This document shows positions 31,790 to 42,744 of a stretch of 64,000 bases of DNA, piece after piece. The notes under the pieces were generated by a model. That model worked only from the letters and a program-made list of their open reading frames with translations. It was not told where the DNA came from and did no database searches. The stretch is from Trichobilharzia regenti (lineage: Eukaryota > Platyhelminthes > Trematoda > Strigeidida > Schistosomatidae), in contig OX235262.1 in NCBI GenBank assembly GCA_944472135.2, positions 71,300,887 through 71,364,886 of the forward strand. Direction: 5' to 3'. The position numbers were made by a program, and so were the translations under genes. The stretch's first letter is position 1. Each line of letters starts with the position of its first letter.

Positions 31790-34700
31790 GGCGTGAGGCT
31801 AGCAACCCCACCCTGTAAACAAAAATTGCTACAGAAACTTCAGCACAATGAACCTCTTTGCACCAAAAGAAAAAGTCTGTGTGGGGACATGGAACGTCCG
31901 AACTATGTACGAGACTGGGAAAGCTGCCCAGATCGCCAACGAGATGAAAAGATACGGAATCCAAGTGCTGGGAATATGTGAAAGCAGATGGAATGGGAGT
32001 GGACTCACCAAATTGTCAACGGGTGAGTCAGTGATCTACTCCGGTCACCCAGAAGATAACCACACGCACACCGAGGGCGTGGCTATCATGATGTCACCAA
32101 CGGCAACGAAAGCCCTGATGCAATGGGAGGCGATTTCGTCCAGGATAATGACCGCCAGATTCAACTCCAAAGGAAGGAAAGTGTCAATCATACAATGTTA
32201 TGCACCCACAAACAACGCAGACCTCGAAAAGAAAGAAGAATTCTACAGACAACTACAGGCAACAATGGACAATACTCCAGCTGGCGACATGAAAATACTA
32301 ATGGGAGACATGAACGCCAAACTGGGACCAGACAACACAGGAAGGGAACTCATCATGGGTAGAGAAGCTCTCGGAGAAATGAATGAAAACGGAGAACTCT
32401 TCGCCGACTTCTGCGCCTTCAACGAACTAGTGATTGGTGGCAGTGTATACAAGCACAAAGATATCCACAAGGCTACATGGGTGTCACCAGACGGGCAAAC
32501 CAAAAACCAAATCGACTTCATCTCAATCTCAAGGAAGTGGAGGCGCAGCCTACTGGACACAAAAGCAAGAAGAGGAGCAGACGTTGGCTCAGACCACTAT
32601 CTCGTACAAGGGACAATCCAAATCAAATTAAAAGCTTTCAGGGAAACAGGAGCTGCAGATAGACCACAAGCCAAGTTCAACACTCAAAAGCTGAAGGACC
32701 AGGCTACAAAGGACATCTTCATTGCAAGCATAAAGGACAAAGCCGAGACACAAATCAACACCAGCGAAAAGGTCAGCGTCGAAAAGCACTGGAACAACTT
32801 GAAAACGGTGTGGAGTCAAACCTGCATAGAAGTTCTAGGCAGAAAAAAGAGACAGGACAAACAGTGGCTCACTACGGACACTTGGAAACTAATAGAAGAG
32901 AGAAGGACAGTGAAACAAAAGATTATCCAGTGCACTGACGAGCAACAAAAACAGGAGCTGAATGCAAGCTACAATACACTGAACAAAAGAGTGAAGAAGA
33001 GTGCCAGGGAAGACAAAAGAAAATATTATGAAACCATGGCAAACGAAGCAGAACAAGCTGCAGGCAAAGGAGACCTCGCCACACTCTACCAAACAACTAG
33101 GCACCTTTCGGGCAAAAGTTCGACACAGATTAAGCCAATAAAGGACGACAATGGAAAGTCAATCACCAAAGAGGTGGAACAGAGAAAGCACTGGGCTGAA
33201 CACTTCAAAAGACTTCTAAATCGTCCGCCACCTACAACACGCCCAACAATACCAACAACGGAAGCAGAACTACCAGTGAACATTGATCCCCCGACGAAAT
33301 CAGAAGTCCTGAATGCAATCAAGATGCTAAAAGCTGGGAAAGCAGCAGGACCAGATGGAATCCCAGCAGAAGCTTTGAAAATAGACCCAGAGACAACAGC
33401 GGACTTGATGACGCCACTGCTGGAGAAGGTGTGGAAAGAGGGCAAAGTACCCGAGGATTGGAAGAACGGATACTTATTCAAACTACCAAAGAAAGGAGAC
33501 TTAAGTCAATGTAAAAACTGGCGTGGAATTATGCTTCTGTCCATTCCAAGCAAAATACTAAGTCGCATCATCCTGGAGAGAATCAAACAAGCCCTAGATG
33601 AAAAACTTCGACCGGAACAGGCCGGATTCAGGAGAAACAAATCATGTATTGATCAAATCGCCACTCTACGGATCATCATTGAACAAAGCTTGGAATGGCA
33701 GTCACCTCTCTATCTCAACTTCATCGACTTTGAAAAGGCCTTCGACAGCGTCGATCGAGAGGTCATTTGGAAACTACTTCGCTACTACGGGGTCCCATCG
33801 ACAATTATACATCTCATCCAACAGTTATACGACAATGCTGCATGCCAAGTAATCCACAACGGGAAACTTACGGAAGCCTTCGAAGTGAGGACGGGAGTGA
33901 GAAAAGGCTGCCTACTATCACCAATGATCTTCCTGATTGCAGTTGATTGGATAATGCGACAGACAACGGGCAATGAGGAAACAGGCATAAAATGGACTCA
34001 CACAATTAACTTGGAGGATCTGGATTTCGCCGATGATATATGTCTGATTTCCCACAAACTGGAAGATATGCAAGTGAAAAGCAACAAGTTGGCAGAAGAA
34101 GCATCAAAGATAGGACTTCAAGTGAACATAGATAAAACAGAGGTGATGAAGATTCCTGGCCAACACCAACAGCAACAACAACAACAGACGACAATACAGC
34201 ATAAATGGGAGGAACCTGAAAGAAACAACCTCCTTCACCTACCTGGGAAGCATCGTTTCAACTACAGGCGGAACTGACGAGGACATCAAAGCCAGAATCG
34301 GAAAAGCAAGACAAGCTTTCATTACTCTCAAATCTGTGTGGAGGTCAACAGCACTCACCATCAAAAATAAGATCCGGATTTTCAACTCCAATGTGAAGTC
34401 AGTGCCACTTACTATACGGATCAGAGACTTGGGCGCGTCATAAAAAGCATCTCCAACAAACTTCAGACCTTCATTAACAGTTGTCTTCGCTCAATACTCA
34501 AGATCAGATGGCGGACCAGAAAATATCAGCAACTGGGATCTCTGGCAATGAGCGAACCAACCAGGAACCGATTGTGAAGCAAATAGGCAGGAAGAAATGG
34601 AGATGGATTGGCCATACACTGAGGAAACCATCAAGTGACAGACATCACTAGACAAGCCATTGCTCGAGTGGAACCCGAAAGTGAGGCGGCGAGTTGGTCG

Positions 34701-34863
34701 TCGGTGCAAGGGTGACTTGGAGGAGGTCATGTGAAGAGGAGATGAAAGCATGTGGTCAGACCTGGAGTGGGGTGGAAAAGTTGGCAGAAAACAGAAGGCA
34801 ATGGAGGTGCACAGCTGAAGCCCTATGTTCCTCTAGGAACTAAAGGATATAATAATAATAATT
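31790..34863 (+). mobile_element. RTE-clade non-LTR retrotransposon, nearly complete
   Basis: Starts at about 31790 with a short leader (gcgtgaggctagcaacccca ccctgtaaac) that SINE-B shares, holds one long ORF (31848-34277), a 3' part that continues the protein in another frame, and ends with gaagccctatgttcctctag gaac and a (TAA)n-type tail at 34850-34863, as in RTE elements. Target duplications could not be assigned by eye. It is the only copy here with an intact endonuclease and reverse transcriptase frame. Confidence 0.85.
31848..34277 (+). CDS. RTE ORF: endonuclease-reverse transcriptase (809 codons, C-terminal frameshift)
   Basis: Drives target-primed reverse transcription in the nucleus. 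N-terminal APE-like endonuclease: CVGTWNVRTM (residues 11-20), ESRWNG (near 45-50), QCYAPTN (near 110), GDMNAKLG (153-160), and SDHYLV (248-253) supply the expected catalytic Asn, Glu, Asp and His. Reverse transcriptase: KAAGPDGIPAEALK near 500, FIDFEKAFDSVD (625-636), GVRKGCLLSPMIF, and FADD (727-730) as the catalytic motif. The start ATG at 31848 sits about 58 nt after the leader, and no upstream ATG is in frame. Near a CAA-rich stretch (34170-34205) the frame slips; another frame continues GRNLKETTSFTYLGSIVST and then a GRRRVGRR-like C-terminal region to about 34830 with further stops. So the core is intact but the C-terminus is probably lost. Schistosoma SR2 is an RTE of this type; identity with SR2 was not tested. 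Confidence 0.9.
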   Translation: MNLFAPKEKVCVGTWNVRTMYETGKAAQIANEMKRYGIQVLGICESRWNGSGLTKLSTGESVIYSGHPEDNHTHTEGVAIMMSPTATKALMQWEAISSRIMTARFNSKGRKVSIIQCYAPTNNADLEKKEEFYRQLQATMDNTPAGDMKILMGDMNAKLGPDNTGRELIMGREALGEMNENGELFADFCAFNELVIGGSVYKHKDIHKATWVSPDGQTKNQIDFISISRKWRRSLLDTKARRGADVGSDHYLVQGTIQIKLKAFRETGAADRPQAKFNTQKLKDQATKDIFIASIKDKAETQINTSEKVSVEKHWNNLKTVWSQTCIEVLGRKKRQDKQWLTTDTWKLIEERRTVKQKIIQCTDEQQKQELNASYNTLNKRVKKSAREDKRKYYETMANEAEQAAGKGDLATLYQTTRHLSGKSSTQIKPIKDDNGKSITKEVEQRKHWAEHFKRLLNRPPPTTRPTIPTTEAELPVNIDPPTKSEVLNAIKMLKAGKAAGPDGIPAEALKIDPETTADLMTPLLEKVWKEGKVPEDWKNGYLFKLPKKGDLSQCKNWRGIMLLSIPSKILSRIILERIKQALDEKLRPEQAGFRRNKSCIDQIATLRIIIEQSLEWQSPLYLNFIDFEKAFDSVDREVIWKLLRYYGVPSTIIHLIQQLYDNAACQVIHNGKLTEAFEVRTGVRKGCLLSPMIFLIAVDWIMRQTTGNEETGIKWTHTINLEDLDFADDICLISHKLEDMQVKSNKLAEEASKIGLQVNIDKTEVMKIPGQHQQQQQQQTTIQHKWEEPERNNLLHLPGKHRFNYRRN

Positions 34864-35260
34864 ACCGATAAATATAATCAGTAGCACACTTCACAGACTT
34901 AATCCCTGTAATTTACCCTTGTTTATTGGTTAATCCCTACATTTTAATGCTTCACTTTGTTGTTCTTTGGTGGTATTAGTGGTAATAACACATTATTTTA
35001 TGATTGGGATTTTGTTTGAATAAATTAAAGGTTACGCTGCGGAGTGACTGCTAGACGTTAGACTGTCTAAAAGAAACTTCATTTCCTCTGTTTGATTCTT
35101 GCAGACACAGTTTTCATTCCACTTTGCTTGGAATATTCTTCTAATTCTCGGTTAATTTACGATTGTTGTTGTACCGAACATATTTTGTACCTGAGATGCT
35201 GTGTAACTTCTGGATGACATTGCTGAGATAATTTTGTATTCATTATTTAAGTTATAATTG
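34864..35260 (+). repeat. Y end fragment and U repeat
   Basis: 34864-34892 resembles an inverted Y end (accgataaatataatcagta gcac). 34900-35260 matches the U repeat: gcttcactttgttgttcttt, ggttacgctgcggagtgact, ctctgtttgattcttgcaga, gacattgctgagataa. Confidence 0.5.
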
Positions 35261-36420
35261 TTGAACACTTCCACATATCCAATGCAATTGAGATGCGTGT
35301 TTTTGACACTGTTAGGATACATTTTCGATTTAAACTTCCAAATGTCTAGGGATTCCGCATACTTTAGGCTACCCTAGACACACCTAATAAGTAGTTTTAA
35401 AAGGGGTATTAACACCAATTTGACGCCCTGAATCTACGATATATTTCACAGTGGGAAGAGCTGTGTCATTGTTTCACCATTAATGGGTTCAAAGGATCCG
35501 TTTTGCCTCTGATGAAGCTATTTTAAGTTATAACTCTGAAGTCCTTACTGACTAATATCTAAAGGTTGCCTCAGTGTATGTGTGATAGATAGAATGGGAT
35601 GGAACATCATTTTACATGTAGCTTGATATATATACGTCCATATTACTGGCGAGTTAAATTGTGAATCTTGGTATTCAAACAGCTATATATTGCATTCTAA
35701 ACCTATCTGGATAATTATTTTAAAACAGAGTTTCTGTCATTATTCTTTCCTCATCTTGAAGTGTACCTTGTATGCATATTCATTAGATCCCACTAAGGAT
35801 GCAGTTCACTACAACTCTCTTGTACTAAACAGGAGAGAAGCTGGGGGTAATTAGTACATTTAGAGGAATTTTCTGGGAATATAGGTAAAATTGATATAAT
35901 CACGGGTAGCGTTCCGCTTAGAATTAAGCAAATAAAATGGGTAACGTAGGGAAAAAGTGGGTATTTTATTTTGCACTCCACCCAACCTTTACCTACATTT
36001 CAACCGATCACAACTGCCTACTTTCTCCAGATTTTGCTTCTTCTGACTAGAAAGATGCCATCCTATCCAGGTAGATTTTCCAAAAATAAGTCGTTATATC
36101 GATCCATAAGGCCGTCGACAAAGCAATATATCTTGGAAAGACAAATAACAAAGATAACTGTCGTAAAACCATTAACTTTCATTATTCACTTTATAAGCAG
36201 TTGATAAGATATTAATAATACTGAAAACGGATCCATTTTCCCTTTCTGCTCCATGTATTTTTGTTTTGTTGTTTGTTGTCGACTTTATTGCAATATTTGT
36301 CCTACAATCAGAACACTTTTAGCCATTTATATCTACAAATAATTCCTATTATGGGTTATTTTGTGTCGATTTGGATATCTTACGATCCATGTGAAGTTAA
36401 TCTAGTTTAATGATGAATAA
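35261..36420. other. No gene seen
   Basis: About 1.2 kb of AT-rich sequence. The 77-codon frame at 35971-36204 is basic and shows no family resemblance or splice context I can support. Confidence 0.4.
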
Positions 36421-36424
36421 AAGG

Positions 36425-36500
36425 GAAAGTATATGACGTACGTTTCGTCCTCTTTGGGTCTCTTCATAAGCGGAGTACCTGTTGTATCCTTAGTGGTTGG
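36425..36500 (-). ncRNA. Hammerhead-like core in an unidentified repeat
   Basis: On minus: TATGAAGAGACCCAAAGAGG then ACGAAACGTACGTC then ATATAC. That gives a CUGAUGA-like element (one or two changes), a stem II of weak pairing, GAAA, a self-complementary CGTACG stem III and a GTC cleavage triplet. It resembles the SINE-A core in layout, but the flanking sequence differs. Activity is uncertain because stem I pairing is poor. Confidence 0.35.
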
Positions 36501-36729
36501 CGATGATACTTTCTTACTGAAAATTGATCCTTCTATAAATGTTTTTGCCTAGCATTCCATTCATCGAACCACATATGCACACTAATCAGCAGAACGTATA
36601 CTAGGACTGAACGACGCTTCAGTAGTCTACTGATTTTCAATAAATCTCCAATTCGATGTGATTTAATGTCAAAATCTGTGCTATGAAGTTTCTATAGCAA
36701 CACACTAACAAAGAACTTTTAATCTAATC

Positions 36730-37285
36730 AAATATGCAGAAAAAAATGGAGGTGGATTAGACAGAAGATCAGAAGATCGTCTAGTGACATTGTATCACGA
36801 GAAGATAAATAACTTGGTAATAGAAGTTTATCAAACACATATTTATTTATTCATTCTTAGCTACATTAAAGTTTGGCTAGGTCACAGGGGAATAAATTGT
36901 TCTGATTGGTTGGTGACTGGTTCAAGGTTAAACAAGTTGTCCAATAAGGTTATTTCATGTGCAGATTTGAATAGTAGATACTTCTTCCTCTTCAACCATT
37001 GACTTTAAATGTTAATTTCAATTTTGGCCACTTCCTTTCAATATCCACCACTCCCAAACATTACACGATATGTAAGTCTCTGAAATGGAACCTGAATAAG
37101 GAGCAAGCGAGAGAAGTTCAGCACGGAGCTGAAAGGGATATGGAGGAGATCGTATGAGACAAGGAAATGATGAAAGAGTATGGGCAGTTATGAAGCCGGC
37201 TGAAAAAGACAACAGGGAAGTCAGTGAAATGTTGATATGCTTGTGAATACATATGTTCCACTCAGAACCCAAGAGAATAATACTA
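36730..37285 (+). pseudogene. RTE 3' end interrupted by about 250 bp
   Basis: 36732-36803 (gcagaaaaaaatggaggtgg, gtctagtgacattgtatcac) and 37065-37285 (ggagatcgtatgagacaagg, atatgttccactcagaaccc, aagagaata) are consecutive parts of the RTE 3' end. The middle 36804-37064 is unrelated and contains ctgattggttggtgactggt, faintly like the motif near 570 and 925. An insertion is the simplest explanation. Confidence 0.55.
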
Positions 37286-37609
37286 TAATCTATAGGATAT
37301 ATAATCCCATCAAGATCTACACGAAAATCAATATTTCTTTCGGATAAGTAAATTTCTGAGTTTCTCATTTTGTTAAATTAACACTGAACACTGAAAAATG
37401 AATGAATATTGAACGCTGAAATGTGCCCCATGATTGAATGTTTATTTGTTCGTTTTTTTTCAAGTCAAATCAATTTTCTCATGAATATCATCCTTAAAGC
37501 ACACAAACATTGAAGTTATCGTCAGTGTAATTTGCACAGAAAAGGGAACTTTCGTTTTTGTGCAATTTCAAATGTTATTATGATTGTTATTTATCCTCCT
37601 GACTAATGA

Positions 37610-38050
37610 ACGAAACGATGATCCACCGGGAAACTCAACCCAACCCCACCCACTAACTCATGTTTCATCGCTGATAAAATCTATGGTTACAATTACATAG
37701 ATCCATGAGGAAAACCCCAATATACTTTATCAATCTCCACCTAACCGAAGCTACTGAATGGATGTCATGAAAGCGTAATGAGAAGTCATATTCAGTGGAG
37801 TCCACTCTGTCAAGTTGTAGTATGAATACTCATTGAAGACAGCGGTTGATAGTAGAGGTATATCAGGAACTGACAGATTCTGGTTTCGATCTCTGATGAT
37901 ATCATGAGAGCGTACTGTTGATTAGTCCCAAAACTAAAATGAAATATCTGCCCAGTTCTACTCCTTCGGTTTTCAATAATTCGCGAACTGTGATTTTCCT
38001 TCCCGATGAATTCTACATTGCAATCAATCCAGACACCTTATAAACTACGT
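37610..38050 (+). mobile_element. SINE-A long copy, inverted partner of 42375-42740
   Basis: 37610-37870 (tgaacgaaacgatgatccac, agtggagtccactctgtcaa, tagtatgaatactcattgaa) is an inverted match of 42470-42740. It is followed by a worn tRNA-like/B-box segment (tggtttcgatctctga, 37889-37904) and a core with gaaatatctgcccagttcta near 37945, then tail. The pair implies that the SINE-A 5' module extends at least 250 bp in some copies. Confidence 0.55.
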
Positions 38051-38085
38051 ACCATTCAACTCAAATTACAAACATCCAGTGAAGT

Positions 38086-38548
38086 TCGGTGACTAAACAG
38101 GCAAAGTTTTTTCTTATCCTCTTTAGTTTTTCTTTTTTTTTTGCTAGTTAGTTGATAGATGTGTAGCCATAAAGTACAGTATGACAGCTGATTTCTAAAA
38201 CTAGTTTACTGCTGCACACATCCACACGCACATACACAAGCAGACAGATGCACACAAACACACACAAGGACGTAGCAAAGTAAACGAAAAATAAATTCGC
38301 ATATTTCACTTGTCCTATGCTGCTGGTATTGTCGTCGTTGTTGTACTATTACTTCTCTTTTTCCCTCCCCACTGATGCACAATTACATCATTGAAAAGAG
38401 TCATGTGTTTTCACAGACTAACATAATTAATTGATGTTCCTCTCTCTGTACTGTGAATGCACAATGAATGAATGATTAAACGTGAAATAAATCAAAAAAT
38501 TTTCCAAAAAAATAAACGCCATCGGCCTGTACATAACATACTGTGACA
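38086..38548 (+). repeat. X repeat, inverted partner of 49424-49870
   Basis: About 450 bp shared in order: ttttttcttatcctctttag, a CA-rich stretch, gttgttgtactattacttct, gtgcacaattacatcattga, ctgtactgtgaatgcacaat, gcctgtacataacatac. Copy at 49424 is inverted. No coding potential. Confidence 0.65.
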
Positions 38549-38554
38549 AGTGCT

Positions 38555-39105
38555 GCTGATAAGATTTATCAGTAGTATCTAAAGATACTGGAAAATAACT
38601 TCGCGACCACCAACGAAAACGCTACAGTTTGACGTGCTGACAATGCTTAAAACGTGTGCACCTGCCGAGCACGACCACCTTCGCCATAGGATCCTTGATG
38701 CCCACCAACCCAGCGAAAGCTTAAAAGTCCCACAAGAAGCTCCGAATGTCTCCTTCGTCGAAAGCAGCCTGCCATGGAACCTTCAATATCTGGATGCAGG
38801 GACACCAGCTGACACGAAAAACTTGGTGAAGGGATGTTTATTTGGAAACTGGTATCTCTATATAGCCAAATTGTGTACACCTTGTCTTCAGTGCATCATT
38901 TCCACAGATCCTTCGTGTTGTGGTACTTCTGGCCCTCTTTCATATTGTGTTCCTTCACGTCTCTCATGTATCTCCACAATACTGTATCACTTTCTTTCTC
39001 TGACGTCAAATGTGTCTATCTCGCTGCTATTTGATGCTTTAATGTTGATTAACGTCTCTTTATAAACTACTGATATATTTTATCAGTAGCACTCACTATA
39101 TAGTA
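38555..39105. mobile_element. Y-ended element with a GC-richer internal segment
   Basis: Left end ctgctgataagatttatcag tagtat (38557-38583); right end a Y first half on minus finishing ctgatatattttatcagtag cac (39080-39103). The ends form a short inverted pair. Between them 38605-38820 is GC-richer and lies in a 143-codon open frame (38634-39065, plus) whose first 65 residues (MLTMLKTCAPAEHDHLRHRI start) look like protein rather than repeat; after about residue 70 the frame enters the Y sequence. I do not recognise the product. Either a DNA-transposon-like element that picked up a piece of coding DNA, or two Y pieces flanking unrelated sequence. Confidence 0.4.
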
Positions 39106-39399
39106 CCGAAAATCGTGTCGCCAGGAGGAATTTCTTTATTGATTTTGATAGAAAAAAGCGATCAGCTGACTGTATTGAGACTTAATTAAGTGTGTCTGGT
39201 GTGCTACTGACAAGATTTTTTAAGTAATATATGATGGTGTTATGCCTTCTAAATGAATGCTGAATTGACGGAGATCGATTAATTGGTGGAGAGGTGAGAA
39301 AAAAGATTCTTTCGAACCAATACATTCATAATCAAATATTTATTGTTTTAATATCACTGGGCACTAGCTTGTAACTAGTCTCAGTTGCAGGTACTCCTT

Positions 39400-39690
39400 G
39401 CTCAAGATCACCGTCTAGCACCGAATCTAGGTCCGAAGCTTCCTGCCGACTGCCTTCCCTCTTCTACTTCGTTCCTTTACGTCCCCAGTGGAACACAGTG
39501 TTCCAAGCTGGAGGCTTGAAGCTTCGGTAGCAGTGGTGTTTATTTTTACGGGATCATGTTGCTAGCCTCATGCTCAACCTTCCTTCTTTACCAGTCCTAT
39601 TATTGGTTTATCGAGGTAAAGTAGTGCGTCGGCAGGGAGTCGAACCCAGGACCACTTGAATGGTTGGTGGTACCACCGACGATTGCCCCA
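39400..39690 (-). mobile_element. SINE-B inserted in a W fragment
   Basis: 39460-39680 on minus is SINE-B: gtcggtggtaccaccaacc (worn A box), gggttcgactccctgcc (B box), gcatgaggctagcaacatga, then gcttggaacactgtgttcca. Left flank ccgaagcttcctgccgactg cc and right flank gattgccccaactatctaat together rebuild the W end (compare 5090-5116), with cgactgcc / cgattgcc as a likely worn target duplication. Confidence 0.65.
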
Positions 39691-39727
39691 ACTATCTAAT
39701 ATGTACTTTTTTTTCACAAACTAATTT

Positions 39728-40075
39728 CAGTATTCAAGTATTGGTTTTGTAGAGATTTTGTTTGATTGGATAGAGGATTTCATTAGGGCTGACATCAGTT
39801 AGAGGACCATTGGAAAACTACCTTGGGAGTACTGGATAACTGTTTCGCCAGCCTAGTTTTTGACTCTTCACGCAGTACACCCACACCGCCACGGTCCGAG
39901 CGTAGGACCTTTTGGTTATAAGACGAGCTAACTTGTAAATCAGTTAAGCCACTGAGACCCGACCCAATGGCCAGTCCATGAATTCTAACTTCTGCCAATT
40001 GATGACATAGCGCGAACATTTCGCAATGTCTTCTTCGATGAGTTACTACCTCACCTTCAACCTGCTGTACCCTGT
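39728..40075 (-). mobile_element. SINE-A copy
   Basis: Tail on minus from 39728 (attcaagtattggttttgta complement), core gaaacagttatccagtactc near 39850-39830 and ctgcgtgaagagtcaaaaac near 39880, tRNA-like unit with cggaccgtgg (worn B box), then the 5' module (gtcatcaattggcagaagtt). Cleavage triplet changed (GTTATC). Confidence 0.6.
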
Positions 40076-41257
40076 GTATTATGTATTATATTATTACCGC
40101 ACACATGCACACAAACACACACCAGTTAAATTTAACGGCAGTGTAAATTTACAGAGTATTTTTTTATTTTATCGATTATGTGATGTCAAATACTATCATT
40201 AGTATTTTTTATTCTCCCTGCTAATGAGCCAGACGAAGATGCTCATAAGCGTACGCCCACGCATGTAACAACAGAAATTGTATTGGTTGTTTCACTCCGT
40301 GTATGTGCGAATGTATATATATTTATTTGTGTGTGTCTGTCTATCGTAAATTCTCATTACCACGCATAGATATGTTGCGTGCGTAGCTGCCTGTATATAC
40401 ATTTTCATAGCATGCATTTTCCACTTTCTGATGATGAACATTATTCCAATATTTCGACATATTTTCTTTACACAAAACCCTGGTAACAACAACGAAAAGA
40501 GAAAAAAACACTCGATAATTAGATTATTTCTGCTTCGTTGTTCGTTATTGTTTTGCGTTTTTAATTTGACTTCATTATTTTATTTCTCGAAAACAACAAC
40601 AACCCCCCCACGGCTCCGGAAAATAATTCATGTCTGTCTGAATCAATAAATCCAGTCAAGGCAGATTGAATAACGAATTAACAAATAACTTTGTCTGGAT
40701 GATTGTAGCAATCAAAATATTTTGACTATTCTGATAAATAAAGATTACCATCTGTGAAATAATTTCGTTTGTTTTATTATTTTCTTCTTTTTGGTCGGGC
40801 TTTTTTTCTATTTGATCTGGTTGATCGTGTCTACTCCAAAAAAAAAAAACAGCATTTTTCGACACGATTTTCTGTGTTCATTCTTATGAAACAAGAATTT
40901 CTATTTTAATATCTTTCAATGTGAATGGCGTCTCACGATTTAAAAAAATATGTTGTTTAAATGAAGTAGCTTCTCAGTGTATCTCTGTGTGTGTTTCTTT
41001 GCCTGTTTAGTTGTCTAACTTTACTGAATATCTGTGATTTCTAAGTTGAACAGTACCTAGTTTCAAAGGTGTTTGGAGTGATTTGAAATAGATAGTAAGT
41101 CAAGTATTAAATACCTTGGAATAGTTTTATCCTCTGAGCTTTCTTGGTCGGTCATCCAATATCGTGTCGATTTCTAAAAAAAATCTGCCGTATAAACTAC
41201 TACATTAGGAAGTTCAGACAATGAGATAGGTATCAGTCAGTCGCTTTCTCTCTGTGG
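40076..41257. other. No gene seen; fragments of a dispersed repeat at the left
   Basis: 40090-40260 faintly matches 37495-37640 (cagtgtaa-tt.acag, tttttattctccctgctaat gag). The rest is AT-rich with poly-A and simple runs. The short frames here have no support. Confidence 0.4.
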
Positions 41258-41512
41258 GTCAGTGGCACAGTGGTAGAATGCTTGCCAACCACGATTGTGG
41301 TCCCGGTTTGGTCCCCGGCCGACTCACTCCTTTACCTCGATAATCCAGTAATAAGACCGGCAAAGAGAGGTTGGGCATGAAGCTTTGCCTGAAACTCCAT
41401 CCCGTAAAAATAAACACTACTGCTGCCGAAACTTGCAGCCGCTAGCTTGAAGCTGTATGCTCCACTGAGAACGTACAGGAATAAGATAATAAAAAATAAT
41501 AATAGTCTCTCT
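41258..41512 (+). mobile_element. SINE-B
   Basis: gggtcagtggcacagtggta (A box, 41257-41276), cggtttggtccccgg (worn B box), gaggttgggcatgaagcttt, gtaaaaataaacactactgc, gcttgaagctgtatgctcca, then agaacgtacaggaataagat and an AAT-rich tail to 41512. Confidence 0.7.
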
Positions 41513-41959
41513 CTCTTCGTCTCATTCCTTCCAGCACTACTCAAAAAGGAGTATGTCATATTGCGTAGGGTAGTAAAGGTTGTCAGTAGGGCGAATAGTG
41601 TGCCATTACGTCAGTTGGTTACTCTTGTAGTTGACAAATCCATGAAGGCAAATGAGAAATGGTCTAAATCCATGTTGTCTAACTCTCAACACCTTTACTA
41701 TTCACAACTCTGCCCTTGCATCTTATAAGATAGGATTAGCAGTCACTATGAAGGATGATATGAATTAACAACCAAGTATAACCCGCTTTCTGTGTGGGAG
41801 AGGTAGTGTTAAGCATGAAATCTACAAAATAATTGCCTTCTTTATCCTCTCCTGCTTGTAATCTATGATGACGTTATTTCAGTGAGCTTACAAATTTTTG
41901 TTACTTAAAATTCTGATAATTATTTTACACTTTTTGTACACATTTTTGACGTTATTTAT

Positions 41960-42145
41960 TTATTTTTGATTACAGCTTGATTCCACAGTGTATTTTTGGT
42001 ACAAGTATGGAATTTTCAGTGCGGATGTCGGTAGCCCAAGTTTTGCAGGCCGACCTTAGATATCAAGTGTGTATCGGCGTAGGCTCGAACCCCGGACCAT
42101 GTTGCATGGTCGGCGAGAGTCCTAACCACTGTGTCACCGACGCAC
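41960..42145 (-). mobile_element. SINE-C copy
   Basis: Minus: tgcgtcggtgacacagtggt (A box), ccggggttcgagccta (B box), gcaaaacttgggctaccgac, gaaaattccatacttgtacc, and an A-rich end. Nearly the same as 16205-16405. Confidence 0.75.
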
Positions 42146-42374
42146 ACAAATTTCTAAAAAAAGCACTGCAAATATTTAAAAAAAAAAGCTGCGATTACCG
42201 ATTCTGTAATATTATTCTTTCTATTTTTTGTTTTTTCTATTGTCCAGTAAAGTAGATGCAATATTGTGGAAAACACTGAGAATTCCGTACTGTATCATAA
42301 GTACCGTGTAAGAATAAAGCAAGTTATTATTATTATCACTATTGCAAATAAATGAAGTAATCGTCAGGAAGGTA

Positions 42375-42740
42375 ACATGGGAGGGGAACTGGACAGCTGT
42401 TTTATTCTAGTTTGATACTATTCAGTAGTACGCATGCATGACACCACCAAGGATCGAACCTGTCAATTCGTGATATACCTCTTCGATGAGCATTCATACT
42501 ACAACTTGATAGGGTGGACTCCACTGAACACGACCTCTTATTAAGACATCTTGATATCCATTCGGTAGCTTCGAATTAGTCAGAGATTGATATTTATATT
42601 ATGGTTTTCTTCAGATATATCTGTATTATTGTCAGAGAAGATTTGTGAGCAACCAAGCTTGAGTTAGTGAATAAATTGAGAACGAAGGGGTAGGTGGTGG
42701 AGTTTGTGGTTGCATAACTGTCTCGTTCATTATTATTAAT
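42375..42740 (-). mobile_element. SINE-A long copy, inverted partner of 37610-38050
   Basis: Minus: aatgaacgagacagttatgc (42740 end), gtggagtccaccctatcaag, tagtatgaatgctcatcgaa, a B-box-like ggttcgatcctt (about 42452), ctactgaatagtatcaaact, and gaataaaacagctgtccagt core near 42410. The core is close to intact from GAAAC (here AAAAC) to GTC, but CTGATGA has become CTGAATA. Confidence 0.6.
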
Positions 42741-42744
42741 ATTA

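Noticed and set aside
33086..33481. 131-codon minus-strand frame, and several others at 32243-34194
   Set aside because: All lie inside the RTE ORF and are shadows of it.
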